From assembly GCA_022510405.1 (NCBI GenBank), contig JAFLTP010000015.1, positions 1-64,000 on the forward strand: a DNA stretch of 64,000 nucleotides, written 5' to 3'. Of this stretch, positions 32,227 to 41,094 are shown one piece after another; position 1 is the stretch's first letter, and every line of letters starts with the position of its first letter. The translations under genes were made by a program, and so were the position numbers. Under the pieces are notes generated by a model. It was not told the origin of the DNA. It searched no databases and saw nothing but the letters and a program-made list of their open reading frames with translations. Source of the DNA: Muribaculaceae bacterium. Lineage in GTDB: Bacteria; Bacteroidota; Bacteroidia; Bacteroidales; Muribaculaceae.

Positions 32227-32760
32227 ATGGCAATAATTAAAGGTCGCAATATGATGTTATTTGTTGGTACAGGTACTACTGTAAAATCTATTGCACAAGC
32301 AACAAATCATACCTTAACTATTTCAGCAGATACAGTTGATATTTCTACAAAAGATATTTATTCTGGTAAATGGCAAACTTCTGAAATGAACACTTTAAAC
32401 TGGAGTGCATCTTCTGAAAACTTAGTTTGTGATGACCCACAAGGTGTTTCTTATGAAGATTTAGTAGATTATATGATAAAAGGTACTAAATTAACTGGAG
32501 TATTTGGAATGAGAACTGGAGACTATAATGGTGAATCAAATGTAACTACTGGTGGTTGGACTCCTCTCGTTTCTGACGGATTGAAAGGTGAAATGATAAT
32601 TACAAACCTTGTAAAAAATGCTCCTAATGGTGATAATGCTTCTTTCACAGTTGATTTTACAGGTGTAGGTCCTCTTACTAAATATGGTACTGGAAGTTCA
32701 GTATCAGTATTGTCAAATCAAACTCCTACTAAAGTTGAAGTAGCAAAAGAAAGTAAGTAA
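32227..32760 (+). CDS. major tail tube protein (177 aa)
   Basis: KGRNMMLFVGTGTTVKSIAQATNHTLTISADTVDISTKD and the later GGWTPLVSDGLKGEMIITNL are typical of TP901-1-like major tail proteins. It polymerises around the tape measure to form the tube. It is flanked by its own promoter motif and terminator, as expected for a highly expressed protein. Confidence 0.88.
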   Translation: MAIIKGRNMMLFVGTGTTVKSIAQATNHTLTISADTVDISTKDIYSGKWQTSEMNTLNWSASSENLVCDDPQGVSYEDLVDYMIKGTKLTGVFGMRTGDYNGESNVTTGGWTPLVSDGLKGEMIITNLVKNAPNGDNASFTVDFTGVGPLTKYGTGSSVSVLSNQTPTKVEVAKESK

Positions 32761-32787
32761 TAACATTATATAATAGAATGAATTTTT

Positions 32788-32820
32788 GGTGGTGTGGGTT
32801 GCGACCTGCACCATCTTTAT
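32788..32820 (+). terminator. terminator after the tail-tube gene
   Basis: GGTGGTGTGGGT and ACCTGCACCATC arms with two mismatches, then TTTATTTT. Confidence 0.7.
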
Positions 32821-32871
32821 TTTCTAAATTTCTAATCACTTCATATGTGATATAAAATTGCATAACAATTT

Positions 32872-32887
32872 TTATTTTTAATAAATA
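32872..32887 (+). promoter_or_regulatory. late-class promoter motif copy 7
   Basis: TTATTTTTAATAAATA, 16 bp before the tail chaperone gene. Confidence 0.6.
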
Positions 32888-32903
32888 AACAACTATTGTT
32901 TTT

Positions 32904-33536
32904 ATGCAAATCACAATCAATAATAGAGAGTATAAAGTAAAATATACTATTAGAGCATTATTTATATTTGAACAAATTACTGGGAAATCTTTTGAGATAA
33001 AAACATTATTAGACCATTATGTTTTCTTTTATTCTATGATATTAGCAAATAATGAAGATAATGTTATTTCTTGGGATGATTTTATTGATGCAGTCGATAA
33101 TGATAAAACTCTTATCGAACAACTCAATAAAATAATTACCGAATATCAAACAAAAGATAATTTATTTGATGATTCAGATAAAGAAAATAATGATTCTAAA
33201 AAAAAACTAAGTTTATCTGAACTATATGCTATTTTAACTCTACAACTTCATTTATCACCTGAATATGTAATGGATAGAATGGAGTTTTACGAAATAAGAG
33301 CATTAATGAAATATCAATATTATGCTCATAAAGATAACTGGGAACAAGCAAGATTAATTTCATATTTAATAGCACAGGTAAATTCAAAGAAAAAATTAAA
33401 ATTCTCTGATATAATAGAATTTGAATGGGATAAAGAAAATGAAGTATTAAATACATCAGTATCAAATGAGGAAATAGCAAAACTTAGAGAACAAGCAAAA
33501 ATGGTTGCTTTACAATTACAAAATGATTTAGGTTAA
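32904..33536 (+). CDS. putative tail assembly chaperone (210 aa)
   Basis: Its position between tail tube and tape measure genes is the usual place of the gpG/gpT-type chaperone. The N-terminal REYKVKYTIRALFIFEQITGKSF is typical. A run of nine A (33199-33207) could support a programmed frameshift, but the reading frame stays open across it and I see no evidence for the second product. It is 4 bp before the tape measure gene. Confidence 0.7.
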   Translation: MQITINNREYKVKYTIRALFIFEQITGKSFEIKTLLDHYVFFYSMILANNEDNVISWDDFIDAVDNDKTLIEQLNKIITEYQTKDNLFDDSDKENNDSKKKLSLSELYAILTLQLHLSPEYVMDRMEFYEIRALMKYQYYAHKDNWEQARLISYLIAQVNSKKKLKFSDIIEFEWDKENEVLNTSVSNEEIAKLREQAKMVALQLQNDLG

Positions 33537-33540
33537 TAGA

Positions 33541-36500
33541 ATGGCAGATTATGTAGTAAAACTTAGTGGAAAAGATAATTTAACTCCTACAATCAATAAT
33601 GTTAAGAATGCATTAAATGGTATGAGTTCTACTGCTAAGGGTGCAGATAAGATAAAAGAAAGATTTGACAAAATACAGAATTCAAGCATGAATCTGTCTA
33701 AAAAACTATCTGAAACCAAAAAGCAAATGCGAGAATTAGCGTCTATGGGAGGCACTAATACAAAGGCATTTGAAGAAATGGCAAAAGCAGCACAATCTTA
33801 TAAAAAGTCATTAGATGAAGTAGATAAGTCAATAAAGAATGTAGGAAAGAACCCATTAGAAAAAGCAATGGGAAATGTTGGTGATATTACCTCTAAAATG
33901 GGTTTAGGTAATATCAGTTCCTCTATTACATCAGCAATAACAAATCCATATATATTAGCAGGAACGGCAGTTGTAGGTGCTACAAAAGCATTATGGGATT
34001 ATGAAGTAGAATTAGATAGAAGTTTACAAAAGACTGCACAATTCACTGGTTTGTCTGGTGATGAATTAATGAGTTTAAGAAATGGTATTAAATCATTAGC
34101 AGATACATTCGGTACAGATTATGATACTGTTTTATCCTCTGTTGATGGTATGATGCACCAATTTGGTATTACTGGAGAAGAAGCATTGCAAATACTGAAT
34201 GATGGTTTTACTTCAATGGGTGAAGGTGGTGCACAAAAGGTATTAGATTTAGTAGGTAAATATCAAGGTGCATTTAATGATGCAGGAATAAGTGCATCTG
34301 AATTAGTTGCTATTATTGGTAATACAAGAAGTGGAATATTCTCAGAGGAAGGAATGGATTTAATAGCCATGAGTGCGAAAAAACTTAGAGAATTTAATAA
34401 AGGAACACAAGAATCTTTAGAAGCAGTTGGAATTAATGCCGAAGAAATGTTTAATAAAATTCAAACAGGGCAAATAACAACTGTTCAAGCAATGCAACAA
34501 GTTTCTGAAAGAATAAAAGATTTAAGCCCTCAATCAAAAGAAGTAGGTGATGTATTTAAAAATGTATTTGGAAAACAAGCATCATCAGCAGGTATGGAAT
34601 TAGTAAGTGCATTAGCAGATGTAGAAACTAATTTAGATGTAGTAAAACAACAAACTGGAGAATGGGGTGATGCAATGCAACAATTACAACAATCAAACAG
34701 AGAATTTGAAAATGCTATGTCTGCTTTATTTGGTGTTGCTGATGGTGGATTCTCTAATATGACTACTAAATTAAAAGCAGAAGTATTTGGTGCAGTTGCA
34801 AAGGTTATAAATGGTTTTATAGAATGGTATAATAAATCATTAGTTGTAAGAGGTGCTATTGCTAATATTGCTTTACAATTTAAAAATGCTTGGGAAGTAA
34901 TCAAAGCCATATTAAAGATATTTATTGATTCTGTAAAAGGTTTAGCAGATGTTATTGAAGGAGTATTTACATTAGATTGGGAAAAGGTTAAAAGTGGTTG
35001 GAAAAATGGAGTGCAAAATATTTTAAAGACAGTTGCAACAGGTTTTGAAAATATTAAGGAAAATGTAAAAGATGCCGCTGAACAAACTTTACATGGTGAA
35101 ATTAAAGTTATTCCAGTACCAGAAGAAGTTGAATATTCAGGTAATAACAGACAAATTTCAGGTAGTGGTTCTAAATTAGATAAAGGTGGTAAAAAAGGAG
35201 GAAGTAAAGGAAATAACTCATCAACAAAAGTTGAAACAGTTGCAGATGCAGGTTCTTTAGAAGCAGAAGAAAAGAAATTACAAGAGTTACAAAATTTATT
35301 AAAGAAAACCGACCCTACTAATTTAGATAGAGTAAAAGAATTAAATCAACAAATAATAGACCAACAAAAGAAAGTAAATAATTTAAAATTAGTTTATGAT
35401 TTTAGATTAGATGTTGATTATACTAAAATGTCTTTTACTGATTTAGAGAAAGAAATTAAAAAATGTGATGATATTATAAAATCAAATATTCTTTCTGAAG
35501 AAGGTAAAAATGAAATAGAAGATAGAAGAAATGTATTAATTGAATATCAGGCAGAAATGCTTAATAACACTGTTGCAGGGTTATCGAAACAAATATCTGA
35601 CATCGATAAGAGATTGCAAAATGAAGTATTAAATCCATCTGAAAGACAAGAACTATTAACTCAAAAAAGAATTAAGGTTTTAGCAAAAGCAGAATTAGAA
35701 GGTGATTTTTCAGATAAAACAATTAGTGGATTAGAAGCACAAATTTCAAGATTGCAAGAAAGATTGAATAATGAAGAATTAACAGTTACAGAAAGAATTA
35801 AGATTATACAATCTATTGAAGAAAAAAATGATTTAAAAGATAGATTAGAAAATCCTAATATTAAAGAAGGTTCACTTGCTTATGTTCAAAAACAAATATC
35901 TGATAAGAAAGCAAAATTGGAATTAGAGGTTGTTGGAAGTGATGAATATAATAGAATTGCACAGGAAATAGCAAACTTAGAAGATGAAGAACATATCATA
36001 AAAGTTAAAATTGAAAATGATGGTATTGATTCCAATATAGAAAAACAAGAAAAATTTAGACAATCTTTATCAGGTATTGGTGATGGTGTAAGTAAAGTTA
36101 CAGGTGCATTTGGTAATCTTGCTGGTGCAATAGGTCAGGTTACAGAAAATGAAGGTATGGCAAAAGCGGCATTAATAGCACAAGCAATAGGAGAACTTGC
36201 ATTATCATTTGCACAATCAATGAAAGGTACATTTACACCTTGGGATTGGATTGCAGCAGGTGTATCAGGTGCTGCTGTTCTTACTTCTTTAATAGGTCAA
36301 TTAAGTTCATTTGCTACTGGTGGTGTAGTTGAAGGAAGTTCAATGATTGGAGACCACATGTTAGCAAGGGTAAATAGTGGTGAAATGATATTAAACGGAA
36401 GACAACAGGATAACTTATTTAATGCTATTGATAATAATAGATTAGGTGGAGGTGGTTTATCTGGTGATGTTAATTTCAAAATAGATGGAACGGTAATTAA

Positions 36501-36546
36501 AGGAGTTTTAAATAATCTAAATAAGAAAATATCAAAACAATCTTAA
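33541..36546 (+). CDS. tape measure protein (1001 aa)
   Basis: The tape measure family (TIGR01760-like) is indicated by the N-terminal coiled coil, ALWDYEVELDRSLQKTAQFTGLSGDEL and LADTFGTDYDTVLSSVDGMMHQFG. Residues about 430-480 and 870-915 are hydrophobic segments. The middle is coiled coil. The length predicts a tail of roughly 150 nm by the usual 1.5 angstrom per residue rule. The C-terminal GDHMLARVNSGEMILNGRQQ is a common TMP ending. Confidence 0.93.
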   Translation: MADYVVKLSGKDNLTPTINNVKNALNGMSSTAKGADKIKERFDKIQNSSMNLSKKLSETKKQMRELASMGGTNTKAFEEMAKAAQSYKKSLDEVDKSIKNVGKNPLEKAMGNVGDITSKMGLGNISSSITSAITNPYILAGTAVVGATKALWDYEVELDRSLQKTAQFTGLSGDELMSLRNGIKSLADTFGTDYDTVLSSVDGMMHQFGITGEEALQILNDGFTSMGEGGAQKVLDLVGKYQGAFNDAGISASELVAIIGNTRSGIFSEEGMDLIAMSAKKLREFNKGTQESLEAVGINAEEMFNKIQTGQITTVQAMQQVSERIKDLSPQSKEVGDVFKNVFGKQASSAGMELVSALADVETNLDVVKQQTGEWGDAMQQLQQSNREFENAMSALFGVADGGFSNMTTKLKAEVFGAVAKVINGFIEWYNKSLVVRGAIANIALQFKNAWEVIKAILKIFIDSVKGLADVIEGVFTLDWEKVKSGWKNGVQNILKTVATGFENIKENVKDAAEQTLHGEIKVIPVPEEVEYSGNNRQISGSGSKLDKGGKKGGSKGNNSSTKVETVADAGSLEAEEKKLQELQNLLKKTDPTNLDRVKELNQQIIDQQKKVNNLKLVYDFRLDVDYTKMSFTDLEKEIKKCDDIIKSNILSEEGKNEIEDRRNVLIEYQAEMLNNTVAGLSKQISDIDKRLQNEVLNPSERQELLTQKRIKVLAKAELEGDFSDKTISGLEAQISRLQERLNNEELTVTERIKIIQSIEEKNDLKDRLENPNIKEGSLAYVQKQISDKKAKLELEVVGSDEYNRIAQEIANLEDEEHIIKVKIENDGIDSNIEKQEKFRQSLSGIGDGVSKVTGAFGNLAGAIGQVTENEGMAKAALIAQAIGELALSFAQSMKGTFTPWDWIAAGVSGAAVLTSLIGQLSSFATGGVVEGSSMIGDHMLARVNSGEMILNGRQQDNLFNAIDNNRLGGGGLSGDVNFKIDGTVIKGVLNNLNKKISKQS

Positions 36547-36550
36547 ATGA

Positions 36551-36575
36551 AACTCTCCGAAATGGAGAGTTTTTA
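36551..36575 (+). terminator. terminator after the tape measure gene
   Basis: AACTCTCC-5-GGAGAGTT followed by TTTTA. Confidence 0.8.
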
Positions 36576-36587
36576 TTTTTATATATA
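36573..36587 (+). promoter_or_regulatory. late-class promoter motif copy 8
   Basis: TTATTTTTATATATA, 20 bp before the tail-tip gene, merged with the terminator T tract. Confidence 0.5.
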
Positions 36588-36607
36588 ATAGTTACATATA
36601 AAATCAC

Positions 36608-39157
36608 ATGAAATACATAGGAGAGTTTAAGTCTATAAACGACAGAACATATAGAATTGAAATAGAAAATAAGAAAAGTGGAACAAATCAAACTTTAAAA
36701 TTATCTGAAACTCCATTTGTTACTTCTATTAGTTCTGAAGATAAACATATTTATTCACCAATTAAATGTGGTGGTGCTACTGTTAATATCCTTTTAAATG
36801 AATATAACCCTGATTTTTATGCAAATAATTCAACATCTGTTAAAGTAACTCTATATGAAACTACAACAGGTTTAGATGTAGTTGAATGGGTTGGTTATGT
36901 AAGTCCTACAATTTACACACAAGGATTTGATAAATATTTTGAAGAAATTAGTTTAGACTGTGTAGATGGGATTGCTGTTTTAAAAGATATAAAATATGTT
37001 CCAGAGGGAAAAAAAGAAATTAGAACTTTTATTGATATAATTGGAAGATGTTTAAGTAAATCTAATTGTTATAAAACTCTTTATATTTCTGATAATGTTC
37101 AATTAACTTCGGTTACTTCATCCGAATCAGTTATTGAAATATTCAGAATTTCTGAAAGTGCTTTATTTGATAAGAAAGATGATGTTACTCAACCTGATGA
37201 AGATGTAGCTTGGAGTTGTTATGATGTACTTTTCCAAATTTGTCAATATTTAGGTTATACTCTTATTTCAGAAGGTGATAAAGTTATTATTTTAGATTAT
37301 GATGCAATAAGAAAAGGAAATAATAAATATTTCAAATATACATTGAATGGTAAAAATCTAACCAATAAAACAACTGAAACCCTTTTATTCTCACATAAAA
37401 TAGAAGAAAATTCTTATAAAGAGAATGGAACAAATATTGAAATGAGTGAAATTTATAATAAGGTTACTGTTGTAGATGAATTTAATGCTTTAAATGAAGG
37501 TGAAGCAACAACAGAAGGAAACTTAAATATTACTGCAAGTAGTGACCCATATTTTTCAGAAAGTTGGATTGAAAGTCAAGGAATTGGAAATTGGTATGAT
37601 GTATGTGATACAATTACAGAAGTAGATGAAATGGGAAATAATGTTACATATCAAATTACTGTTCATAGAATGCACTCTGAAAGATGGTATTACACTATAG
37701 TAAAATATTACGATGACCCCAAGTTTAAATTTTATAGATATAGTAAAAATTCACCTTATACACCACAAGAAAGAACACAAGATGGAGCAGGATATGTAAT
37801 GAATTCGAGAGGTGGAACATTATGTAAATATGTTCATGCTGAACTTGGTGATTCAACTGCTTGGCATAATTCATTACTTTTTTACAATAAGGATAGGTTA
37901 TCATCTATGACCATGGAACAAAGAAGGTCTGAATGGATAAGGTTATTAAATGGAAAACTTTATAACCTTAATTATAAAGATTGTGTAGTAATGATGAACG
38001 GAAATCAAGGAAATGCCGGACACATAAGTGTAAGTAGATGGCAAGATTCTTATGAATATAAAAAGGCAAATATTTATGATGTAAGTTTTGATTCTGTTAG
38101 TTTTAAAGAACCTTATATGGACTATCCATGTGTTGAATATAATGATGATAACCCTGCTATTTTTGGTTCTCCTAATTCTTATATTAAAATTTCAGGTAAA
38201 GTTACAACACATGATGAATGGTGGAATCCATGGCCTATGAACAACGGTGCTGATAATGAGAAATTGAAATATAAGAAGAAGAATAAGAGTGGTGATGGAA
38301 TGTTTATATGGGCTAAACTAAAATGGGGTGATTTATGGTATTGTGGTAGAAATGGTTCTGGAACATGGAGTACAGAAGAGAGATTTTTTAAATTATATTG
38401 GAATAATGGAATAGAAGGACCTGGTGGAACAGGTACTAAAAAAGATGGTAATAATCAGTTGATATGGGACCATCAAAGATATAATAAAACAATATTTGAT
38501 AAGGCATTCCCGCTTGTAGAGAATAATGGAACAAATTTCGTAGTTGGTGAAGAAGGTTATTTTATTCCATGCCCGACAGAAGGTAATCTTAATGGTAAAA
38601 TTAAACTCATTCTATATATGCCAAGAGATATTTGGGATAATAATGATAAAAGATGTGATAGATATTATACTTGTGTTCAATGTATAGAAGATTTCAAAAT
38701 TGAAGGAAAATTAAATACAGGTGGTTCATTGGGTGATGATTCTGCATTAGATTCTGATACAGTATATACTAATTTATGTGAAAATGATTCACAAGCAGAA
38801 ATGGATGAAATAACTTTCAATATCTGCACATTTGATAATAAAAATCAAAGTTATTCTGTTGTTGATTTTTTAGACACAAATAATTTATCACACTTTTTAG
38901 ATAAAACATTTAATAAAGCAAATTATAATGGTGAAGGAAGTTCATTAAGACAAGAAGAACATCTTATTTATAAACTTGTAACTCAATATACACAACCACG
39001 ATTAAAATTTGATTGTAATTTGAAATTATCTACTAATCCTAAATTATACGGATTATTTACTGATAAAACAATATCAGATAAAACATTCATAATCGAAGAA
39101 TATGAGTGTGACTATAAGTACAATAAGATAAATTTAAAATTGATTGAGAAGGCTTAA
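36608..39157 (+). CDS. tail tip / baseplate protein (849 aa)
   Basis: Size and position after the tape measure fit a Dit-Tal-type tail tip hub. The N-terminus (KYIGEFKSINDRTYRIEIENK) and VKVTLYETTTGLDVVEWVGYVSP are typical of Bacteroidales phage tail-tip proteins. No peptidoglycan hydrolase motif is seen. It is followed 2 bp later by the 522 aa protein. Confidence 0.75.
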   Translation: MKYIGEFKSINDRTYRIEIENKKSGTNQTLKLSETPFVTSISSEDKHIYSPIKCGGATVNILLNEYNPDFYANNSTSVKVTLYETTTGLDVVEWVGYVSPTIYTQGFDKYFEEISLDCVDGIAVLKDIKYVPEGKKEIRTFIDIIGRCLSKSNCYKTLYISDNVQLTSVTSSESVIEIFRISESALFDKKDDVTQPDEDVAWSCYDVLFQICQYLGYTLISEGDKVIILDYDAIRKGNNKYFKYTLNGKNLTNKTTETLLFSHKIEENSYKENGTNIEMSEIYNKVTVVDEFNALNEGEATTEGNLNITASSDPYFSESWIESQGIGNWYDVCDTITEVDEMGNNVTYQITVHRMHSERWYYTIVKYYDDPKFKFYRYSKNSPYTPQERTQDGAGYVMNSRGGTLCKYVHAELGDSTAWHNSLLFYNKDRLSSMTMEQRRSEWIRLLNGKLYNLNYKDCVVMMNGNQGNAGHISVSRWQDSYEYKKANIYDVSFDSVSFKEPYMDYPCVEYNDDNPAIFGSPNSYIKISGKVTTHDEWWNPWPMNNGADNEKLKYKKKNKSGDGMFIWAKLKWGDLWYCGRNGSGTWSTEERFFKLYWNNGIEGPGGTGTKKDGNNQLIWDHQRYNKTIFDKAFPLVENNGTNFVVGEEGYFIPCPTEGNLNGKIKLILYMPRDIWDNNDKRCDRYYTCVQCIEDFKIEGKLNTGGSLGDDSALDSDTVYTNLCENDSQAEMDEITFNICTFDNKNQSYSVVDFLDTNNLSHFLDKTFNKANYNGEGSSLRQEEHLIYKLVTQYTQPRLKFDCNLKLSTNPKLYGLFTDKTISDKTFIIEEYECDYKYNKINLKLIEKA

Positions 39158-39159
39158 CT

Positions 39160-40728
39160 ATGATAATTACTAAATATAATAGAGGAAATGGTAAATATAC
39201 AATAGGTTCTGCTGCGTCAATAGCAGCAAATAGTTCATCTTCGAGTTCTACAACAAATTCCTCTTCATCTGCTGATTGCATGGTGTGGGGTAATTATTTT
39301 GATGGTGTAAGGGATTTAGAGGATAATATCTTTTTAAAAGGTTCTGTTTATGCTATACCTGAAAAGTATGATGGTTTTGATGAAGAAGATGATGATAATG
39401 AAGTTTATGTAGAAAAGGAATTTGAACCTTATGAAGATGATAATGGTGGAAATATTTATGCAAGTGGTAAAGTTGAAGCAAATTCAACTTATGGTAAATC
39501 AGTATTTTTAAACTATCCAACCGTTACTGGAGATAAAACTAATATTTTAGATTTATTTAAACAGTATGATGATGCTAAATTTTGGGGGCAAGGTTTAAAA
39601 TCTAATAACTATAATATCATTGGCAATATGAAAGATGTTGGTGATATTAATTTTAGTGGTACTTCTAAAGTTATTGGTTCTATGTCAAATTCATCACTTA
39701 GACCTAATAGTTTATATTTAAATAATAGTGTTGTTATTTGTCCTTTTAATGGAAATCCATGGGAAAGAGCGACAAATATAAAAAATATTGGTGCAGCAAC
39801 ATTCATAAGTAATACTAATATTCAATTAAACTCTGTTATTGATTATTATAGTGATGGAAAATATTTTAACAATCCTCGTATTAATTGGTATATTTATAAC
39901 CCAACTTCATTAGCACAAGAAGGTCATTGGTGGTTAGGTCCTACATGGACTAACGATGATACAACAAGATTTGGTTATGATGCAGTTGGTGCACATAAAA
40001 ATTTGTCTTTGTATCCATCTTTTGAAGTACCTGATGATATGAAAAATGAAGATGGTAATCCTAATAAAGAATATTTCGAACAGTTTGAATTTAGTGTTGG
40101 TGCAAAAATAAAATCACATGCTTTTATTAAACACAATGGTACAGATAAACAATTCTTAATGGCAGATGGAAGTACAAAAGAATTAAAAGATTTAGGAGTT
40201 GCTACATCTGATGAAATACCTACAGTTCCAACTAAAGTAAGTCAATTAGAAAATGATGTTCCTTATGCAGAATATGATGCAGAATGCCCAGTTATATTGT
40301 TTAGTGGTATAATTCACTCAAATAATAACAATGGTAGTTTAACTTATCAACCGTGGGTAGTAAGACCATTATGTTATTCTCAACATACAGGAGTTAGTGG
40401 ATTAACTTTAAGATATTTAAAAATTGATGGTGTAGAAAAATGTACATTAGATATTGAAGTAAATGCTAAAACAGGATGGAGTATAAAACCAACTTCAATA
40501 CATTCACAAGTATCACTTGATGTATATTGTAACCCTGCTGCCGATTTTGGTGGTAATAGAAGGTCACAAGGTTATTGGATGACTGGTGGTGTTAGACCTG
40601 ATAATAAAATATATCTTCAAGCATGGAGAACAGATGATGATAATAACGACTCAACTTGTAACGACCAAATAGCACATTCAGTACAGGAAATTAACCTTAC
40701 AATATTTGGTATAGCAAAAAAGGTATAG
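39160..40728 (+). CDS. tail spike/fibre-tip protein (522 aa)
   Basis: It begins with a short motif and a Ser-rich linker (AASIAANSSSSSS), then beta-rich domains with KQFLMADGSTKELKDLG, which is common in Bacteroidales phage fibre proteins. The C-terminal half looks like a beta-sandwich (CPVILFSGIIHSNNNNGSLTYQP). A second receptor-binding module separate from the LRR fibres is plausible. Confidence 0.7.
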   Translation: MIITKYNRGNGKYTIGSAASIAANSSSSSSTTNSSSSADCMVWGNYFDGVRDLEDNIFLKGSVYAIPEKYDGFDEEDDDNEVYVEKEFEPYEDDNGGNIYASGKVEANSTYGKSVFLNYPTVTGDKTNILDLFKQYDDAKFWGQGLKSNNYNIIGNMKDVGDINFSGTSKVIGSMSNSSLRPNSLYLNNSVVICPFNGNPWERATNIKNIGAATFISNTNIQLNSVIDYYSDGKYFNNPRINWYIYNPTSLAQEGHWWLGPTWTNDDTTRFGYDAVGAHKNLSLYPSFEVPDDMKNEDGNPNKEYFEQFEFSVGAKIKSHAFIKHNGTDKQFLMADGSTKELKDLGVATSDEIPTVPTKVSQLENDVPYAEYDAECPVILFSGIIHSNNNNGSLTYQPWVVRPLCYSQHTGVSGLTLRYLKIDGVEKCTLDIEVNAKTGWSIKPTSIHSQVSLDVYCNPAADFGGNRRSQGYWMTGGVRPDNKIYLQAWRTDDDNNDSTCNDQIAHSVQEINLTIFGIAKKV

Positions 40729-40735
40729 TTATATT

Positions 40736-40751
40736 TTATTTTTAATAAATA
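40736..40751 (+). promoter_or_regulatory. late-class promoter motif copy 9
   Basis: TTATTTTTAATAAATA, 16 bp before the holin-like gene. Confidence 0.6.
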
Positions 40752-40767
40752 GATAAAATTTTTGGTT

Positions 40768-41094
40768 ATGCCAAATCAACATAAAACTAAAAATAAAAAA
40801 CATCATCTATCCCAAAAGGTAAAGGATATATGGGTTTATTCGATAGGTTCATTAGTTATATTAGCAGGTGTTATACTATCATATATTGGTATTTATTTAC
40901 CTCCACCTGGTGAAATTCACTCAACAGTATTAGTAGCATTAGGACAATTATGTTTATTCGGTGCTGCTATCTTTGGGATTCCGTACTATGTCAAAAATGA
41001 GGTTGGAGAATTTAAAACTGCTATGTATAAGTATATAAATAGGAAGGCAGAAAATATTACATCTGATGAAATCACAGAAGTTGAGGCAGAATAA
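40768..41094 (+). CDS. holin-like membrane protein (108 aa)
   Basis: Two hydrophobic segments (residues about 24-44 and 58-78) are separated by a short Pro-rich loop (YLPPPGEIHS), with a basic N-terminus and an acidic tail. Length and layout fit a phage holin. The start is the ATG at 40768. It is the last plus-strand gene of the phage and converges with the integrase (stop codons adjacent). Confidence 0.6.
   Translation: MPNQHKTKNKKHHLSQKVKDIWVYSIGSLVILAGVILSYIGIYLPPPGEIHSTVLVALGQLCLFGAAIFGIPYYVKNEVGEFKTAMYKYINRKAENITSDEITEVEAE

Noticed and set aside
33199..33207. Programmed frameshift at a run of nine A in the tail chaperone gene
   Set aside because: The frame is open across it and I could not identify a second product; left as a remark only.
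40762..40767. TTG start for the holin-like gene
   Set aside because: An ATG two codons later (40768) follows the promoter motif at normal spacing.
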